The notes: generated from the letters alone by a model not told the origin. Positions 25,095 through 33,090 are shown, counted from the first letter of the stretch. The stretch: DNA of 44,255 nucleotides from Sedimenticola thiotaurini (GCA_011051715.1 DRKP01000044.1:1-44255), one strand, 5' to 3'. A program made the numbers and translations.

Positions 25095-26720
25095 ATGGAG
25101 AATCTTTCCGACAGTCTGTCGCAACGCCCGATGGCCCCGAAGGGAGGGGTGCTGGCGGGCCTGATGAACCGCTCGCCGGTGTTGCGGATCCTGGTCGTGG
25201 GCCGGTTGCTCGGCCCGATCGGGTTGCTGCTCGGGGCCCTCACCGTCAACCTGGTGCTGGCGCTGCTGTTCGCCGGTGGTTACCTGCAGCAGGGGCTGCC
25301 GGCCCTGTTCCTGCTCACCACCGGCATCGCCTTCGTCGCCGCCCTGGCCGCCACCTGGCGCCTGCGCAGCCAGCTGCTGAAGCCGCTGGCCGAGCTGGAG
25401 CGGGCGGTGGCCGATGTCTGCGAGGGGGAGCCCTGGTCCAACCTGCCGCTGGAGTCGGTGGGGGTTCTGGGACCGGTCACCCGGGACCTGGACAGCCTCA
25501 GCGGCGAACTGATCGACCTGTACGAGGACATGGACAACCGGGTGGCACGCCAGACCCGGCGCCTGGCCCAGCAGACCGCCTCGTTGAAGATCCTCTACGA
25601 CGTCGCCACCAACATCACTCAGCTGGATGATATCGAGGAGTTGCTGATGCGGCTGCTGCGGGTGGTGAAGGAGATGCTCAACGGCAAGGCGGCCACGGTA
25701 CAGCTCTCCACCCCGGGCGGCCAGATGCGCCTGGTCGGCAGCATCGGGCCCGACGGCCGGCTGCTGAGCGAGAAGGAGCAGTTGCCGGTCCCCCTGTGCC
25801 AGTGCGGCAAGACCCTCTCCAGCGGCGACATCCTGTGCGAGCACGACGCCGCCGCCTGTTCCCGGCGCAACGGCCGGCGCATGTACGGCCCCGACGAGCT
25901 GGAGACGGTGACCGTACCACTGGAGTTCCACGGCGACGTGCTGGGCCTGTTCCGTATCTACCTGCGGCCGCCTGGCCCCAAGGGACGCGAGGACATGATG
26001 GACCTGTTCGCCACCATCGGCCGCCACCTGGGGATCGCCATTGCCAAGCAGCGCTCCGACGAGGAGGCCCACCGCCTCTCCATCATGGAGGAGCGCACCG
26101 CCCTGGCCAACGAACTGCACGACTCCCTGGCCCAGACCCTGGCCAGCCTGCGTTTCCAGGTGCGGATGATGGACGAGACCCTGGAGAAGGAACACAGTGG
26201 CGAGCGCGCCCGCCGGGAGCTGGAGCGTATCCGCAACGGCCTGGACGAGGCCCATACCGAACTGCGTGAGCTGCTCACCAGTTTTCGTGCGCCACTGGAC
26301 GAGCGCGGCCTGCAGCCGGCGCTGGAGAAGCTGGCCCAGCGCTTCCGCCAGGAGACGGGCATCTCCATCTTCTTCCAGAGCAGCTGTCGCCAGGTCAGCC
26401 TGGGGGCGAGCGAGGAGATGCAGATGCTGCGCATCGTGCAGGAGTGCCTGGCCAACATCCGCAAGCACGCCCGCGCCCACACGGTGCGTATCCTGCTCAC
26501 CTGTAGCAAGGAGGGCGAATACCTGCTGCTGGTGGAGGATGACGGCGTCGGTTTCGTCAACGCCAAACCCGACGGCAAGCCGGGTGAACACATCGGCCTG
26601 TCGATCATGGAGGAGCGGGCGCGGCGCCTGGGTGGATCCCTGCGCATCGAGAGTGAACCCGGGGAGGGGACCCGGGTCGAACTCACCTACCGGCCGGGCG
26701 AGGGGGAGGGGGACGACTGA
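25095..26720 (+). CDS. NarX-like sensor histidine kinase without periplasmic domain
   Basis: A 541-residue membrane sensor kinase. Two membrane helices (about 39-60 and 69-87) are joined by a loop of about eight residues, so the NarX periplasmic nitrate-binding domain is missing. A HAMP-like linker and coiled coil lead to a GAF-like module (about 165-320) with four cysteines (235, 237, 248, 255), reminiscent of the cysteine cluster of NarX/NarQ, which could hold metal or sense redox state. The HisKA_3 motif NELHDSLAQTL contains His342. The ATPase domain carries EDDGVGF and GLSIMEERA. The regulator gene follows with one base of overlap (TGATG). No ribosome-binding site precedes the ATG; a TATAAT eight bases upstream suggests a leaderless start. 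Confidence 0.93.
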   Translation: MENLSDSLSQRPMAPKGGVLAGLMNRSPVLRILVVGRLLGPIGLLLGALTVNLVLALLFAGGYLQQGLPALFLLTTGIAFVAALAATWRLRSQLLKPLAELERAVADVCEGEPWSNLPLESVGVLGPVTRDLDSLSGELIDLYEDMDNRVARQTRRLAQQTASLKILYDVATNITQLDDIEELLMRLLRVVKEMLNGKAATVQLSTPGGQMRLVGSIGPDGRLLSEKEQLPVPLCQCGKTLSSGDILCEHDAAACSRRNGRRMYGPDELETVTVPLEFHGDVLGLFRIYLRPPGPKGREDMMDLFATIGRHLGIAIAKQRSDEEAHRLSIMEERTALANELHDSLAQTLASLRFQVRMMDETLEKEHSGERARRELERIRNGLDEAHTELRELLTSFRAPLDERGLQPALEKLAQRFRQETGISIFFQSSCRQVSLGASEEMQMLRIVQECLANIRKHARAHTVRILLTCSKEGEYLLLVEDDGVGFVNAKPDGKPGEHIGLSIMEERARRLGGSLRIESEPGEGTRVELTYRPGEGEGDD

Positions 26721-27364
26721 TGCGCATTCTGCTGATCGACGACCACGCCCTGTTCCGCGCCGGCCTGCAGGAGCTGCTGGAACGCAGGGGCATCCAGGTG
26801 ATCGGTGCGCTGGGCGACTGCCGCGAGGGGCTGGCCCTGGCCGAGCGGGAGCGGCCCGACGTGGTGCTGCTGGACATGCGCATGCCGGAGATGAACGGCA
26901 TCCAGGTGTTGCGCACCCTGCGCGAGCGCCAGCTCGCCATGCCCATCGCCATGCTCACCACCAGCGAAGAGGAGAAGGATGTGATCGAGGCGCTGCAGAA
27001 CGGTGCCCAGGGCTACCTGCTCAAGGACATGGAGCCGGATGAGCTGATCGATGCCCTGCGCGACATCGTCGCCGGCAGCACCGTGGTGGCCAAGGAGCTG
27101 ACCGGCGTGCTGGCCAAGGCGGTGCAGGGGGAGAGCGACGTGTCGGCGGCGAAGGACGCCTTCGCCGATCTGACGCCGCGGGAGCGGCAGATCCTGTGCC
27201 ACCTGGCCGAGGGCCAGAGCAACAAGGTCATCGCCCGCAATCTGGGCATCTCCGACGGTACCGTGAAGCTGCACGTGAAGGCGATCCTGCGCAAGCTGGA
27301 CGTCCACTCCCGGGTGGAGGCGGCGGTGATCGCAGTCGAGCAGAACCTGTGCCCGCGGGACTAG
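26720..27364 (+). CDS. NarL/FixJ-family response regulator
   Basis: A 214-residue regulator. The receiver domain (about 1-120) has the acidic pocket IDDH, the phospho-acceptor Asp52 in LLDMRMPEMNG, Thr in MLTTSEE, and Lys in LLKDM. A LuxR-type helix-turn-helix follows (about 148-210) with LTPRERQILCHLAEGQSNKVIA and DGTVKLHVKAILRKL. It is the partner of the kinase immediately upstream, sharing one base with it (TGATG). Targets are unknown. NarL-like regulators often bind heptamers near TACYNMT, which I did not find clearly in the window. Confidence 0.95.
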   Translation: MRILLIDDHALFRAGLQELLERRGIQVIGALGDCREGLALAERERPDVVLLDMRMPEMNGIQVLRTLRERQLAMPIAMLTTSEEEKDVIEALQNGAQGYLLKDMEPDELIDALRDIVAGSTVVAKELTGVLAKAVQGESDVSAAKDAFADLTPRERQILCHLAEGQSNKVIARNLGISDGTVKLHVKAILRKLDVHSRVEAAVIAVEQNLCPRD

Positions 27365-27539
27365 GAGCCCGTTTCTGTCGAGACGGTTGCGAATTCTCCT
27401 GTCCCTGGAGAAGGGGTATGGATTATCGTGGCGGGCAGTCGCTCCCGGCAACGGTCCGTCGACCGGTCGGGGCGTGGGGAGACCGGCCTTCCCGGTGGAT
27501 GAACGGCTTTTTTTCACGACAGAACAGGAACGACCCGAA

Positions 27540-28016
27540 ATGATGAAGTTTATCGAGATGATCCGGGGCTGCCTGACCGATATCAGGGAGATCATGCCCT
27601 GGGATCTGGAAGAGCGGATGCAGGCAAATCCGGATCTGCTGATCGTCGACGTGCGTGAGCCCTACGAGTTCGACGCCATGCGCATTCCCGGTTCCATGGG
27701 CGTACCACGGGGTATCCTCGAGTCGGCCTGTGAATGGGACTACGAGGAGACCGAGCCGGAACTGGTGCGGGCGCGGGAGCGGGAGATCGTGGTGGTGTGC
27801 CGCTCCGGCTACCGCAGCGTGCTCGCGGCCCACTCGATGCAGGTCCTGGGGTACAAGAACGTGGCCTCCCTGCAGACCGGGTTGCGCGGCTGGAACGACT
27901 ACGAGCAGCCGCTGGAGGACAAGGATGGCAATCCGGTCGACATCGAGGTCGCCGACGACTACTTCACCGCCAAGCTGCGGGAAGACCAGAAGCGGCCGGC
28001 CGACTGGTCCGGCTGA
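27540..28016 (+). CDS. Rhodanese-domain sulfurtransferase
   Basis: A 158-residue single-domain rhodanese. The active-site loop is CRSGYR with Cys87, preceded by the IVDVREPYEF and IPGS motifs and followed by LQTGLRGWNDY. Family members accept sulfane sulfur as a persulfide on this Cys and pass it to cyanide, thiols or protein partners. There is no signal peptide, so it is cytoplasmic. Two ATGs in tandem (27540 and 27543) can start it, with AGGAACG upstream. A 175-base gap after the response regulator holds a small hairpin (TTCTCC 27394-27399, GGAGAA 27407-27412) and a T-run (27504-27510), so it probably has its own promoter. Carbonic anhydrase follows. Confidence 0.92.
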   Translation: MMKFIEMIRGCLTDIREIMPWDLEERMQANPDLLIVDVREPYEFDAMRIPGSMGVPRGILESACEWDYEETEPELVRAREREIVVVCRSGYRSVLAAHSMQVLGYKNVASLQTGLRGWNDYEQPLEDKDGNPVDIEVADDYFTAKLREDQKRPADWSG

Positions 28017-28056
28017 ACCGCCTTCGCGACTTCCACTCCACTGAGACAGGCGACCC

Positions 28057-28662
28057 GTGGACGACCTGCAACACCTGTTCGACAACAACCTGGCCTGGGC
28101 CAGTTCCATCACCGAAAGAGACCCTGAGTTCTTCAGCCGCCTGTCGCGCCAGCAGGCCCCGGACTATCTCTGGATCGGCTGCTCCGACAGCCGGGTGCCG
28201 GCCAACCAGATCATCGACCTGCCGCCGGGAGAGGTGTTCGTCCACCGCAACATCGCCAATGTGGTGGTGCACACGGATCTCAACTGCCTGTCGGTGATCC
28301 AGTTCGCGGTGGACGTGCTGAAGGTGAAGCACATCATCGTCTGTGGCCACTACGGCTGTGGCGGCATCCGGGCGGCGATGGAGAATCAGGAGCACGGCCT
28401 GATCGACAACTGGCTGCGCCACGTGAAGGATGTGGTCCGGTTCAATAGCGGTGCGCTCGAGCCGCTGGAGCAGCAGGAGAGGCTGGACCGTCTGTGTGAA
28501 CTCAACGTGAGGGAGCAGGTGGTCAATGTCTGCAACACCACCATCGTCCGCGATGCCTGGCGCCGGGGCGCCGACCTGTCGGTGCACGGCTGGATCTACA
28601 ATATCCAGAACGGGATCCTGAAGCGCCTGGAGAGTCGTCCGCCACCCATGGACGGGAAGTGA
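28057..28662 (+). CDS. can: Beta-class carbonic anhydrase
   Basis: A 201-residue zinc enzyme interconverting CO2 and bicarbonate. The zinc ligands Cys42, His98 and Cys101 and the catalytic Asp44-Arg46 pair (CSDSR; HYGCGG) keep the E. coli Can numbering exactly, and blocks such as FVHRNIANVV, HTDLNCLSVIQFAVDVL and LCELNVREQV match it. It starts at GTG 28057, where alignment with Can begins. It lies 40 bases after the rhodanese gene and the next gene follows one base after its stop, so the three probably form one operon. A cytosolic role supplying bicarbonate for carboxylation is likely. Confidence 0.95.
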   Translation: MDDLQHLFDNNLAWASSITERDPEFFSRLSRQQAPDYLWIGCSDSRVPANQIIDLPPGEVFVHRNIANVVVHTDLNCLSVIQFAVDVLKVKHIIVCGHYGCGGIRAAMENQEHGLIDNWLRHVKDVVRFNSGALEPLEQQERLDRLCELNVREQVVNVCNTTIVRDAWRRGADLSVHGWIYNIQNGILKRLESRPPPMDGK

Positions 28663-28663
28663 C

Positions 28664-29158
28664 ATGGAGCGCCGGCCGGTGATCGTCTCCGGTGGGCAGA
28701 CCGGGGTCGATCGTGCCGCGCTGGATGCGGCGCTCGAGCTGGGATGGCCGGCAGGCGGCTGGTGTCCCCGGGGACGACTGGCCGAAGACGGTGCGATCCC
28801 GGAGCGTTACCCGCTGCGGGAGCTGGCCGGCGGCTATCTGGAACGAACCCGGAAAAATGTCCAGGACAGTGATGCCACCCTGATCGTTGGTTTCGGGCCG
28901 CCGACGGGTGGCACCGCCCGGACCATCGATTTCTGCCGCCAGGAGGGCCGTCCCTGGTTGCTGCTGGACGCCAGCGTGACACCGCTGGAGGAGGCCGTCG
29001 GGCTGGTGCGCGGGTTCATCGACCGGCACGGGATCGGGATCCTGAACGTGGCGGGACCGCGGGCGAGCGGTGAGCCCCGGAGCTACGACTATGCGCGGGA
29101 GCTGGTGCGGCGGGTGCTCACCGCCCCGTCACAGTCATCATCGGACCAGGACCGGTGA
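28664..29158 (+). CDS. Putative molybdenum carrier / Rossmann-like nucleotide-binding protein
   Basis: A 164-residue protein resembling the putative molybdenum-carrier family, related to LOG/DprA-type Rossmann folds. The N-terminal VSGGQTGVDRAALDAAL motif and WCPRGRLAEDG are hallmarks; GFGPPTGGTARTIDFC and LNVAGPRASG follow. The biochemical role is poorly known; the name comes from similarity to a molybdenum-cofactor-binding protein of algae. Its ATG is one base past the carbonic anhydrase stop, and it is the last gene before a strong terminator. Nothing else in the window handles molybdenum. Confidence 0.8.
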   Translation: MERRPVIVSGGQTGVDRAALDAALELGWPAGGWCPRGRLAEDGAIPERYPLRELAGGYLERTRKNVQDSDATLIVGFGPPTGGTARTIDFCRQEGRPWLLLDASVTPLEEAVGLVRGFIDRHGIGILNVAGPRASGEPRSYDYARELVRRVLTAPSQSSSDQDR

Positions 29159-29180
29159 CCGGGCCGGGATGGAGACCCAT

Positions 29181-29209
29181 AAAAAAGCCCCGCCGAAGCG
29201 GGGCTCTTT
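29181..29209. terminator. Bidirectional intrinsic terminator
   Basis: The stem AGCCCCGC (29186-29193) and GCGGGGCT (29198-29205) closes a CGAA tetraloop. A-run 29181-29186 on one side and CTTT on the other give T-tracts for both strands. It ends the rhodanese-can-carrier unit (plus) and the convergent cold-shock gene (minus). Confidence 0.9.
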
Positions 29210-29246
29210 CCAACAGGACGAATCCCGTCGTCTGCGGGACGTCTGC

Positions 29247-29450
29247 TTATTGAGGCACGACGTTGACAGCGCTCAACCCCTTGGGGCCGCTCTCAACTTC
29301 AAACGTCACCTGCTGGCCGTCCGCGAGGGACTTGAAGCCAGAGCCCTGGATCGCGCTGTGATGGACGAAGACGTCGTCCCCGCCATCGGAAGGAGCGATG
29401 AAGCCAAAGCCTTTGGTGTCGTTGAACCACTTTACTGTGCCTGTAGCCAT
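29247..29450 (-). CDS. Cold-shock domain protein (CspA family)
   Basis: A 67-residue single OB-fold nucleic-acid chaperone. RNP1 is KGFGFI (13-18) and RNP2 is VFVHHS (27-32), with the [16 protein letters not shown] opening typical of Csp proteins. It binds single-stranded RNA or DNA and melts RNA structure. The start is ATG 29448-29450 with GAGG 9-12 bases upstream; an upstream in-frame ATG exists but adds no family sequence. Whether it is induced by cold cannot be read. The long leader region is described separately. Confidence 0.96.
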   Translation of the reverse strand: MATGTVKWFNDTKGFGFIAPSDGGDDVFVHHSAIQGSGFKSLADGQQVTFEVESGPKGLSAVNVVPQ

Positions 29451-29905
29451 TCTGGTTACCTCGGTGCTGAATATTGATAAACGTATGGTGTTGGTGTGCA
29501 GATTGTTGCGAAGGGAATTACGGACGGTCTGCTCTACGCTGCGAGGAACTGCCGGAACTGCCACAAGAAAAACTGCTACCGAACCGAAGCCTATACCATT
29601 CCCCGGGATAAATCCACCTCACATCGGCTTTTTCTTCATAATGGCTGCCAAAACAGTCGCTTGTAGGCGGGCTCGTGGTCCATGGGCCATTTGGGACGGG
29701 GCGGCGGTATCGACATGCACCGCCACCAGGGGCAGAATCCGGGTTCGATCCCCCGGGAGAACAGCCGGCCCAGGCTTCGCCGGTGCGCCGGCAACGGGTT
29801 GCGACTCGCGCCGGGGTGGCCATCCCCGGCAGCGACCGGGCCCGGGGGTGGAGCCACGGAATGGCCGGATCGGCGATCGTGCCCGGCACCGATGGAGTAA
29901 CCATA
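29451..29905. other. 455-base gene-free region between divergent genes
   Basis: This region separates the cold-shock gene (minus) and a small lipoprotein gene (plus). The half near the cold-shock gene is moderately AT-rich and holds a 9-base tandem repeat (GGAACTGCC at 29545-29553 and 29554-29562). The other half is GC-rich with a strong hairpin (CCGGG 29739-29743, CCCGG 29752-29756) whose loop begins TTCGATC. No convincing promoter, tRNA or ORF with neighbour-like codon use was found. A structured leader or small RNA is possible. Confidence 0.4.
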
Positions 29906-30202
29906 ATGATGAACGGACGTGGCCTGGCCGGTTTCGGGGTGGCGCTGCTGGCGGCACTCCTGGTTGCCGGCTGTTCCCAGGAGCAGCAGAACCGCCTGTC
30001 CCGGATCGGGGTCAGCTGGCTGGAGGGCGACTATCGCGTGACCTATGCCGACGGCAGCCATGTCAAGTCCTGGGTGGTCAGAAACGGCAAGGTGACCAGT
30101 GAGCCCGGCAAGGGATACTATTTCTTCTGGGCCGAGGGGGACGGCGGCAAGCGATACGTTCAGACGCCGATCGGCCGAACCTATATCGAGGAGATCCCCT
30201 GA
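29906..30202 (+). CDS. Small lipoprotein
   Basis: A 98-residue predicted lipoprotein. The signal peptide ends in a lipobox (LLVAGC, Cys about residue 22), so it would be exported and lipid-anchored. The mature part of about 76 residues is beta-rich (DYRVTYADGSHVKSWVVRNGKV, split by a short turn, then GKGYYFFWAEGDGGKRYVQT). No family was recognised. Two ATGs in tandem (29906 and 29909) may start it, with TGGAGT about 8-13 bases upstream. It is transcribed away from the cold-shock gene and is followed by the AT-rich leader of the ExeA-like gene. Confidence 0.72.
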   Translation: MMNGRGLAGFGVALLAALLVAGCSQEQQNRLSRIGVSWLEGDYRVTYADGSHVKSWVVRNGKVTSEPGKGYYFFWAEGDGGKRYVQTPIGRTYIEEIP

Positions 30203-30516
30203 ATCTTCGTCTGCTCACCCCCGCCCCTGAGGAGGATGGATCCGCCCGAGCCGCCCCCATGCAAGGATGCCCTCTCCTTCGTCGAATCCCGTTCCATCCC
30301 CGGTTTCTTCCCTCATTGTCAGGGCGGGAACCATATTCTGTATTGAAGATTGGGGATATTAATTTAATTACTGTGAACCAGTGCTCAAAAAAAGAGGAAT
30401 AAAACGCTTGAAAAATTAAATTGCATAGTTCTCTAAAAAGCTGTATTAAGTAAGGAAACGGTAAGGGACATCCCATGATTTTTGGGTTGAAGCAGCAGGC
30501 TGGGAGGTAGATCGAT
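30203..30516 (+). other. 314-base AT-rich leader before the ExeA-like ATPase gene
   Basis: After a GC-rich start, bases about 30330-30480 are far more AT-rich than anything else in the window (runs such as ATTAATTTAATTA and AAAAAAAGAGGAATAAAA). It holds the promoter candidate at 30316-30344 and a second weaker one (TTGCAT-N17-TATTAA near 30422-30450). No ORF was found. GGGAGG (30509-30514 region) lies just before the downstream ATG and is probably its ribosome-binding site. Confidence 0.5.
30316..30344 (+). promoter_or_regulatory. Candidate sigma-70 promoter of the ExeA-like gene
   Basis: TTGTCA (30316-30321, five of six matches), a 17-base spacer, then TGTATT (30339-30344, four of six). Transcription from about 30351 would give an AT-rich leader of some 165 bases before the ATG at 30517. 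Confidence 0.35.
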
Positions 30517-32061
30517 ATGTATGAAAAACACTATGGGCTCAGTGCCGATCCGTTTCGCCTGAGCCCCGATCATGGCTTCTGCCTGCGTCATGCCTCCTTT
30601 TCCCGTGCCCGTGCCTATATGCAGTATGCGCTGCAGCGGAAAGAGGGATTCGTCGTCATCACCGGTGCCCCCGGTACCGGCAAGACCACCCTGATCGACG
30701 ATCTGCTGGCGGATGCCAGTGCCGCCAATGTCCATGTGGCGCGTCTCGCCAGTGCCCAGCTGCAGGCAGACGACCTGCTGCGCATGGTGTGTTACGCCTT
30801 CGGCATCATGGCCGATGGCCAGGACAAGTCACTGCTGCTGCATCGGCTGTCGGAACGGTTCGGTGCCAGCCATCGTGTCGGCCGCCGGCCGTTGCTGATC
30901 GTCGACGAGGCCCAGGGGCTGAGCCACGACGCGCTCGAAGAGCTGCGACTGCTGACCAATCTGCGCAGTGGCAGCGAGCCCCTGCTGCAGATCTTTCTGA
31001 TCGGTCAGGAGGAGCTGCGCGAGATCGTCAATTCACCGGTGCTGGAACAGCTGAACCAGCGTGTGATCGCCAGCTGCCAGCTGACGCCCCTGCAACCCCA
31101 GGAGGTGGGTGCCTACATCCGTCACCGGCTGGAGGTGGCCGGCTGGAAGGGCCGTCCCCGTTTCGAGGCGGAGATGCTGCCCGGCATCGCCCGCTTCAGC
31201 CGGGGGGTTCCGCGTCGCATCAACCATATCTGCAGCCGTCTCCTGCTCCACGGCATGCTGGAGGAGCGGGAGGTGCTGACCCTCGATGACCTGAAACTGG
31301 TGATGACGGAACTGGAGAGCGAGCACTACGTCGACGGCGATGTATCCACCCGGGTGGAGCTGGAGGAGTTCGATCCGGAAGACCTGTCGGTCCTGTCCGA
31401 AGTCGCCGCAGAGCCGCAGGGCGTGGGTGCCAGGCTGGTGGAGGCCGAGGCGGCGCGTGAGCAGGTGGTGTCGATGGCGGAGCGGAGAAAGGAGCGGGAG
31501 AACCGGAAGGATCCGGAGACGGACTCCACATCGGGGCGGCAGGGGGATACGGAACAGGAGCGGCCGGCACCCCAGCAGGAAGCGGCGCCGGATGCCGCCG
31601 CCCCGGACGTTGCGGCGGAGAGCGGCGAACCGGAGGCACCGGTGGATGCGGTGCCCGGGGTGGCACCGAAGAAGGCCGAACCTCCCCTTGCCGGGGAAGC
31701 GAAGGGGAAGAAGGGGGACGGGAAGGAGAAGCAGGGGAACCAGGCGGAATCCCCTTCCGACGGCCACCCGGCACTCTGGGGGCTGTTGTCGTGCCTGATC
31801 CTGGTTGCGGCCCTGTTCGCGGCCGTGCTGGTGACCGCTCCCGAATACCAGTTCCGCCAGCTGGTGAAGGCGGATACCTGGGGTGACCAGAGCGTCGGCC
31901 GTCTGCGCGCCGGCATCTCCAGCCTGACCGGTGGCCACTGGCCCCTCTCCGAATCTGCGCCGGACAATCTGCAGGGCCTCAGGGTGATGTCGGTACCGGG
32001 CGGTATCGCCGGTTCCAGCGTCCGCATGCCGGAGCAGGTGGTCCGGCTCCAGGCGGGTTAG
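30517..32061 (+). CDS. ExeA/GspA-like AAA ATPase with C-terminal membrane anchor
   Basis: A 514-residue protein. The N-terminus (MYEKHYGLSADPFRLSPD) and AAA domain (about 1-270) are typical of ExeA/GspA ATPases: Walker A GAPGTGKT with Lys56, Walker B PLLIVDEAQ near 130, and the RGVPRRINHIC sensor region. A long charged, Ala/Pro/Glu-rich linker (about 290-410) leads to one membrane helix (about 421-441) and a 70-residue tail that would be periplasmic. ExeA proteins usually carry a peptidoglycan-binding domain there; none is recognisable. The linker looks disordered. No secretin or secretion genes are adjacent, so the role is open: envelope assembly or polysaccharide export are alternatives. 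Confidence 0.85.
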   Translation: MYEKHYGLSADPFRLSPDHGFCLRHASFSRARAYMQYALQRKEGFVVITGAPGTGKTTLIDDLLADASAANVHVARLASAQLQADDLLRMVCYAFGIMADGQDKSLLLHRLSERFGASHRVGRRPLLIVDEAQGLSHDALEELRLLTNLRSGSEPLLQIFLIGQEELREIVNSPVLEQLNQRVIASCQLTPLQPQEVGAYIRHRLEVAGWKGRPRFEAEMLPGIARFSRGVPRRINHICSRLLLHGMLEEREVLTLDDLKLVMTELESEHYVDGDVSTRVELEEFDPEDLSVLSEVAAEPQGVGARLVEAEAAREQVVSMAERRKERENRKDPETDSTSGRQGDTEQERPAPQQEAAPDAAAPDVAAESGEPEAPVDAVPGVAPKKAEPPLAGEAKGKKGDGKEKQGNQAESPSDGHPALWGLLSCLILVAALFAAVLVTAPEYQFRQLVKADTWGDQSVGRLRAGISSLTGGHWPLSESAPDNLQGLRVMSVPGGIAGSSVRMPEQVVRLQAG

Positions 32062-32080
32062 GCGATCCCGCCCAGGCCCG

Positions 32081-32132
32081 GAATCCGGAGGATTCGATCG
32101 CCCGAATCCCCGCCTGCACCTGGGTGGCGGGG
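32081..32132. terminator. Hairpins between convergent genes
   Basis: Two stems lie in the 106-base convergent gap. One is GAATCC/GGATTC (32081-32086, 32090-32095) with a GGA loop. The other is CCCCGCC/GGCGGGG (32108-32114, 32126-32132). Neither has a T-tract; the position suggests they end transcripts from both sides. Confidence 0.4.
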
Positions 32133-32167
32133 CGTCCGGAGTGCCGGGGGAGAGCGCAAGCGGCGTA

Positions 32168-32956
32168 TCAGCCTGCCGGCAACCTGGCGTACATCCCGGT
32201 GATCCGGTTCATCTGCACCAGCATCTTGTCCAGCATCCGTACCACCAGAGTCGGCACATACCGGCCTTCGCCGGTGCGGTTGCCGAGTTTGTACATGGCC
32301 CAGTTCTGGGCCACTTTCTTCAGTTCCCGGTTGATCTCCGGGGTGTTCTCCGGAGCGGACATCAGCTCCTGCAGGGCGCTGTCGAACTCCCTCATCGCCT
32401 GTTCGTAGTCCGCCCGGTAACGCGGGTTGTCGAATCCCCAGCTGCGCAGCAGGTAGAGGCTGCCCATGCGCTGGGTCAGCATGCGCTGGCGTCCGGCGAT
32501 GTTGACCAGGTGTCCCTGGCTGCTCCCCGATTTCCTTTCCAGCTGCAGCACCACCTTATGGGCCGAGGCCAGCAGGGTCTCGGCCAGGGCGCGCAGGCTC
32601 TCCGCCTGATCCCGGGAGACATCGTCGGTCGCGATCTGCTTCACCGGCTGCCACAGTGCCTCCACCCGGTCCAGGGTGCGCAGGATCTCTCCGTCGTCCA
32701 CGTACCGCTTCAGATTCTCCAGTTGTTGCTCGAACAGGGCGATCGCCGCGGTCAGGTCCTCGGCCGCCACCAGGTAGCGCACGTCCTGGCCCATCTGGCA
32801 ATAGGACTTGACGATGCGCTGGGTCAACATGCGCTGGCGTCCGGCCTGGTTGATCGCCTCCCCCATGGTCGTGATCGGGGCGGCGGATGCGGGGGGGATC
32901 GGCAGCAGCGCAATGATCAGCAACGGCAGCAGGCTAAAGAGTGTCCGGTAGTTCAT
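32168..32956 (-). CDS. Secreted protein with two PilJ/NarX-type sensor repeats
   Basis: A 262-residue protein with a signal peptide (cleavage near PPASA-AP, residue 25) and no later membrane helix, so probably periplasmic. Two helical repeats each begin with a near-identical box: INQAGRQRMLTQR (35-47) and VNIAGRQRMLTQR (151-163). This box matches the N-terminal sensor domain of PilJ-type chemoreceptors and resembles the nitrate-binding P-box of NarX/NarQ. Normally the domain is tethered to a signalling protein; here both copies are free. It might be a binding protein or partner of a membrane sensor. It is divergent from glyA. Confidence 0.85.
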   Translation of the reverse strand: MNYRTLFSLLPLLIIALLPIPPASAAPITTMGEAINQAGRQRMLTQRIVKSYCQMGQDVRYLVAAEDLTAAIALFEQQLENLKRYVDDGEILRTLDRVEALWQPVKQIATDDVSRDQAESLRALAETLLASAHKVVLQLERKSGSSQGHLVNIAGRQRMLTQRMGSLYLLRSWGFDNPRYRADYEQAMREFDSALQELMSAPENTPEINRELKKVAQNWAMYKLGNRTGEGRYVPTLVVRMLDKMLVQMNRITGMYARLPAG

Positions 32957-33013
32957 CGGTGTCGTCGGCTGGTTGTGGTCCTGACCGGATATAGCGGCCC
33001 CTTTCCCGTGAAA

Positions 33014-33061
33014 TTGAGAACTGCAGACGGTCGGTACAAATTCCTGTGGGGCTGATAAAAT
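33014..33061 (+). promoter_or_regulatory. Candidate glyA promoter region
   Basis: TTGAGA (33014-33019) stands 15 bases before TACAAA (33035-33040), or 16 before ACAAAT. A second -10-like TAAAAT lies at 33056-33061. Either would give a short leader to the ATG at 33091. GGAG at 33078-33081 is the likely ribosome-binding site. Confidence 0.35.
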
Positions 33062-33090
33062 ACGCTTTTTTCTCGGCGGAGTTGGGTGAC

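Noticed and set aside
27394-27412. TTCTCC/GGAGAA hairpin after the response regulator as terminator
   Set aside because: The stem is only six bases and the nearest T-run is about 90 bases downstream, so it does not look like an intrinsic terminator.
29739-29756. tRNA T-arm-like hairpin with TTCGATC loop
   Set aside because: The perfect stem needs an eight-base loop, the seven-base loop version has a mismatch, and no acceptor, D-arm or anticodon arm pairs upstream.
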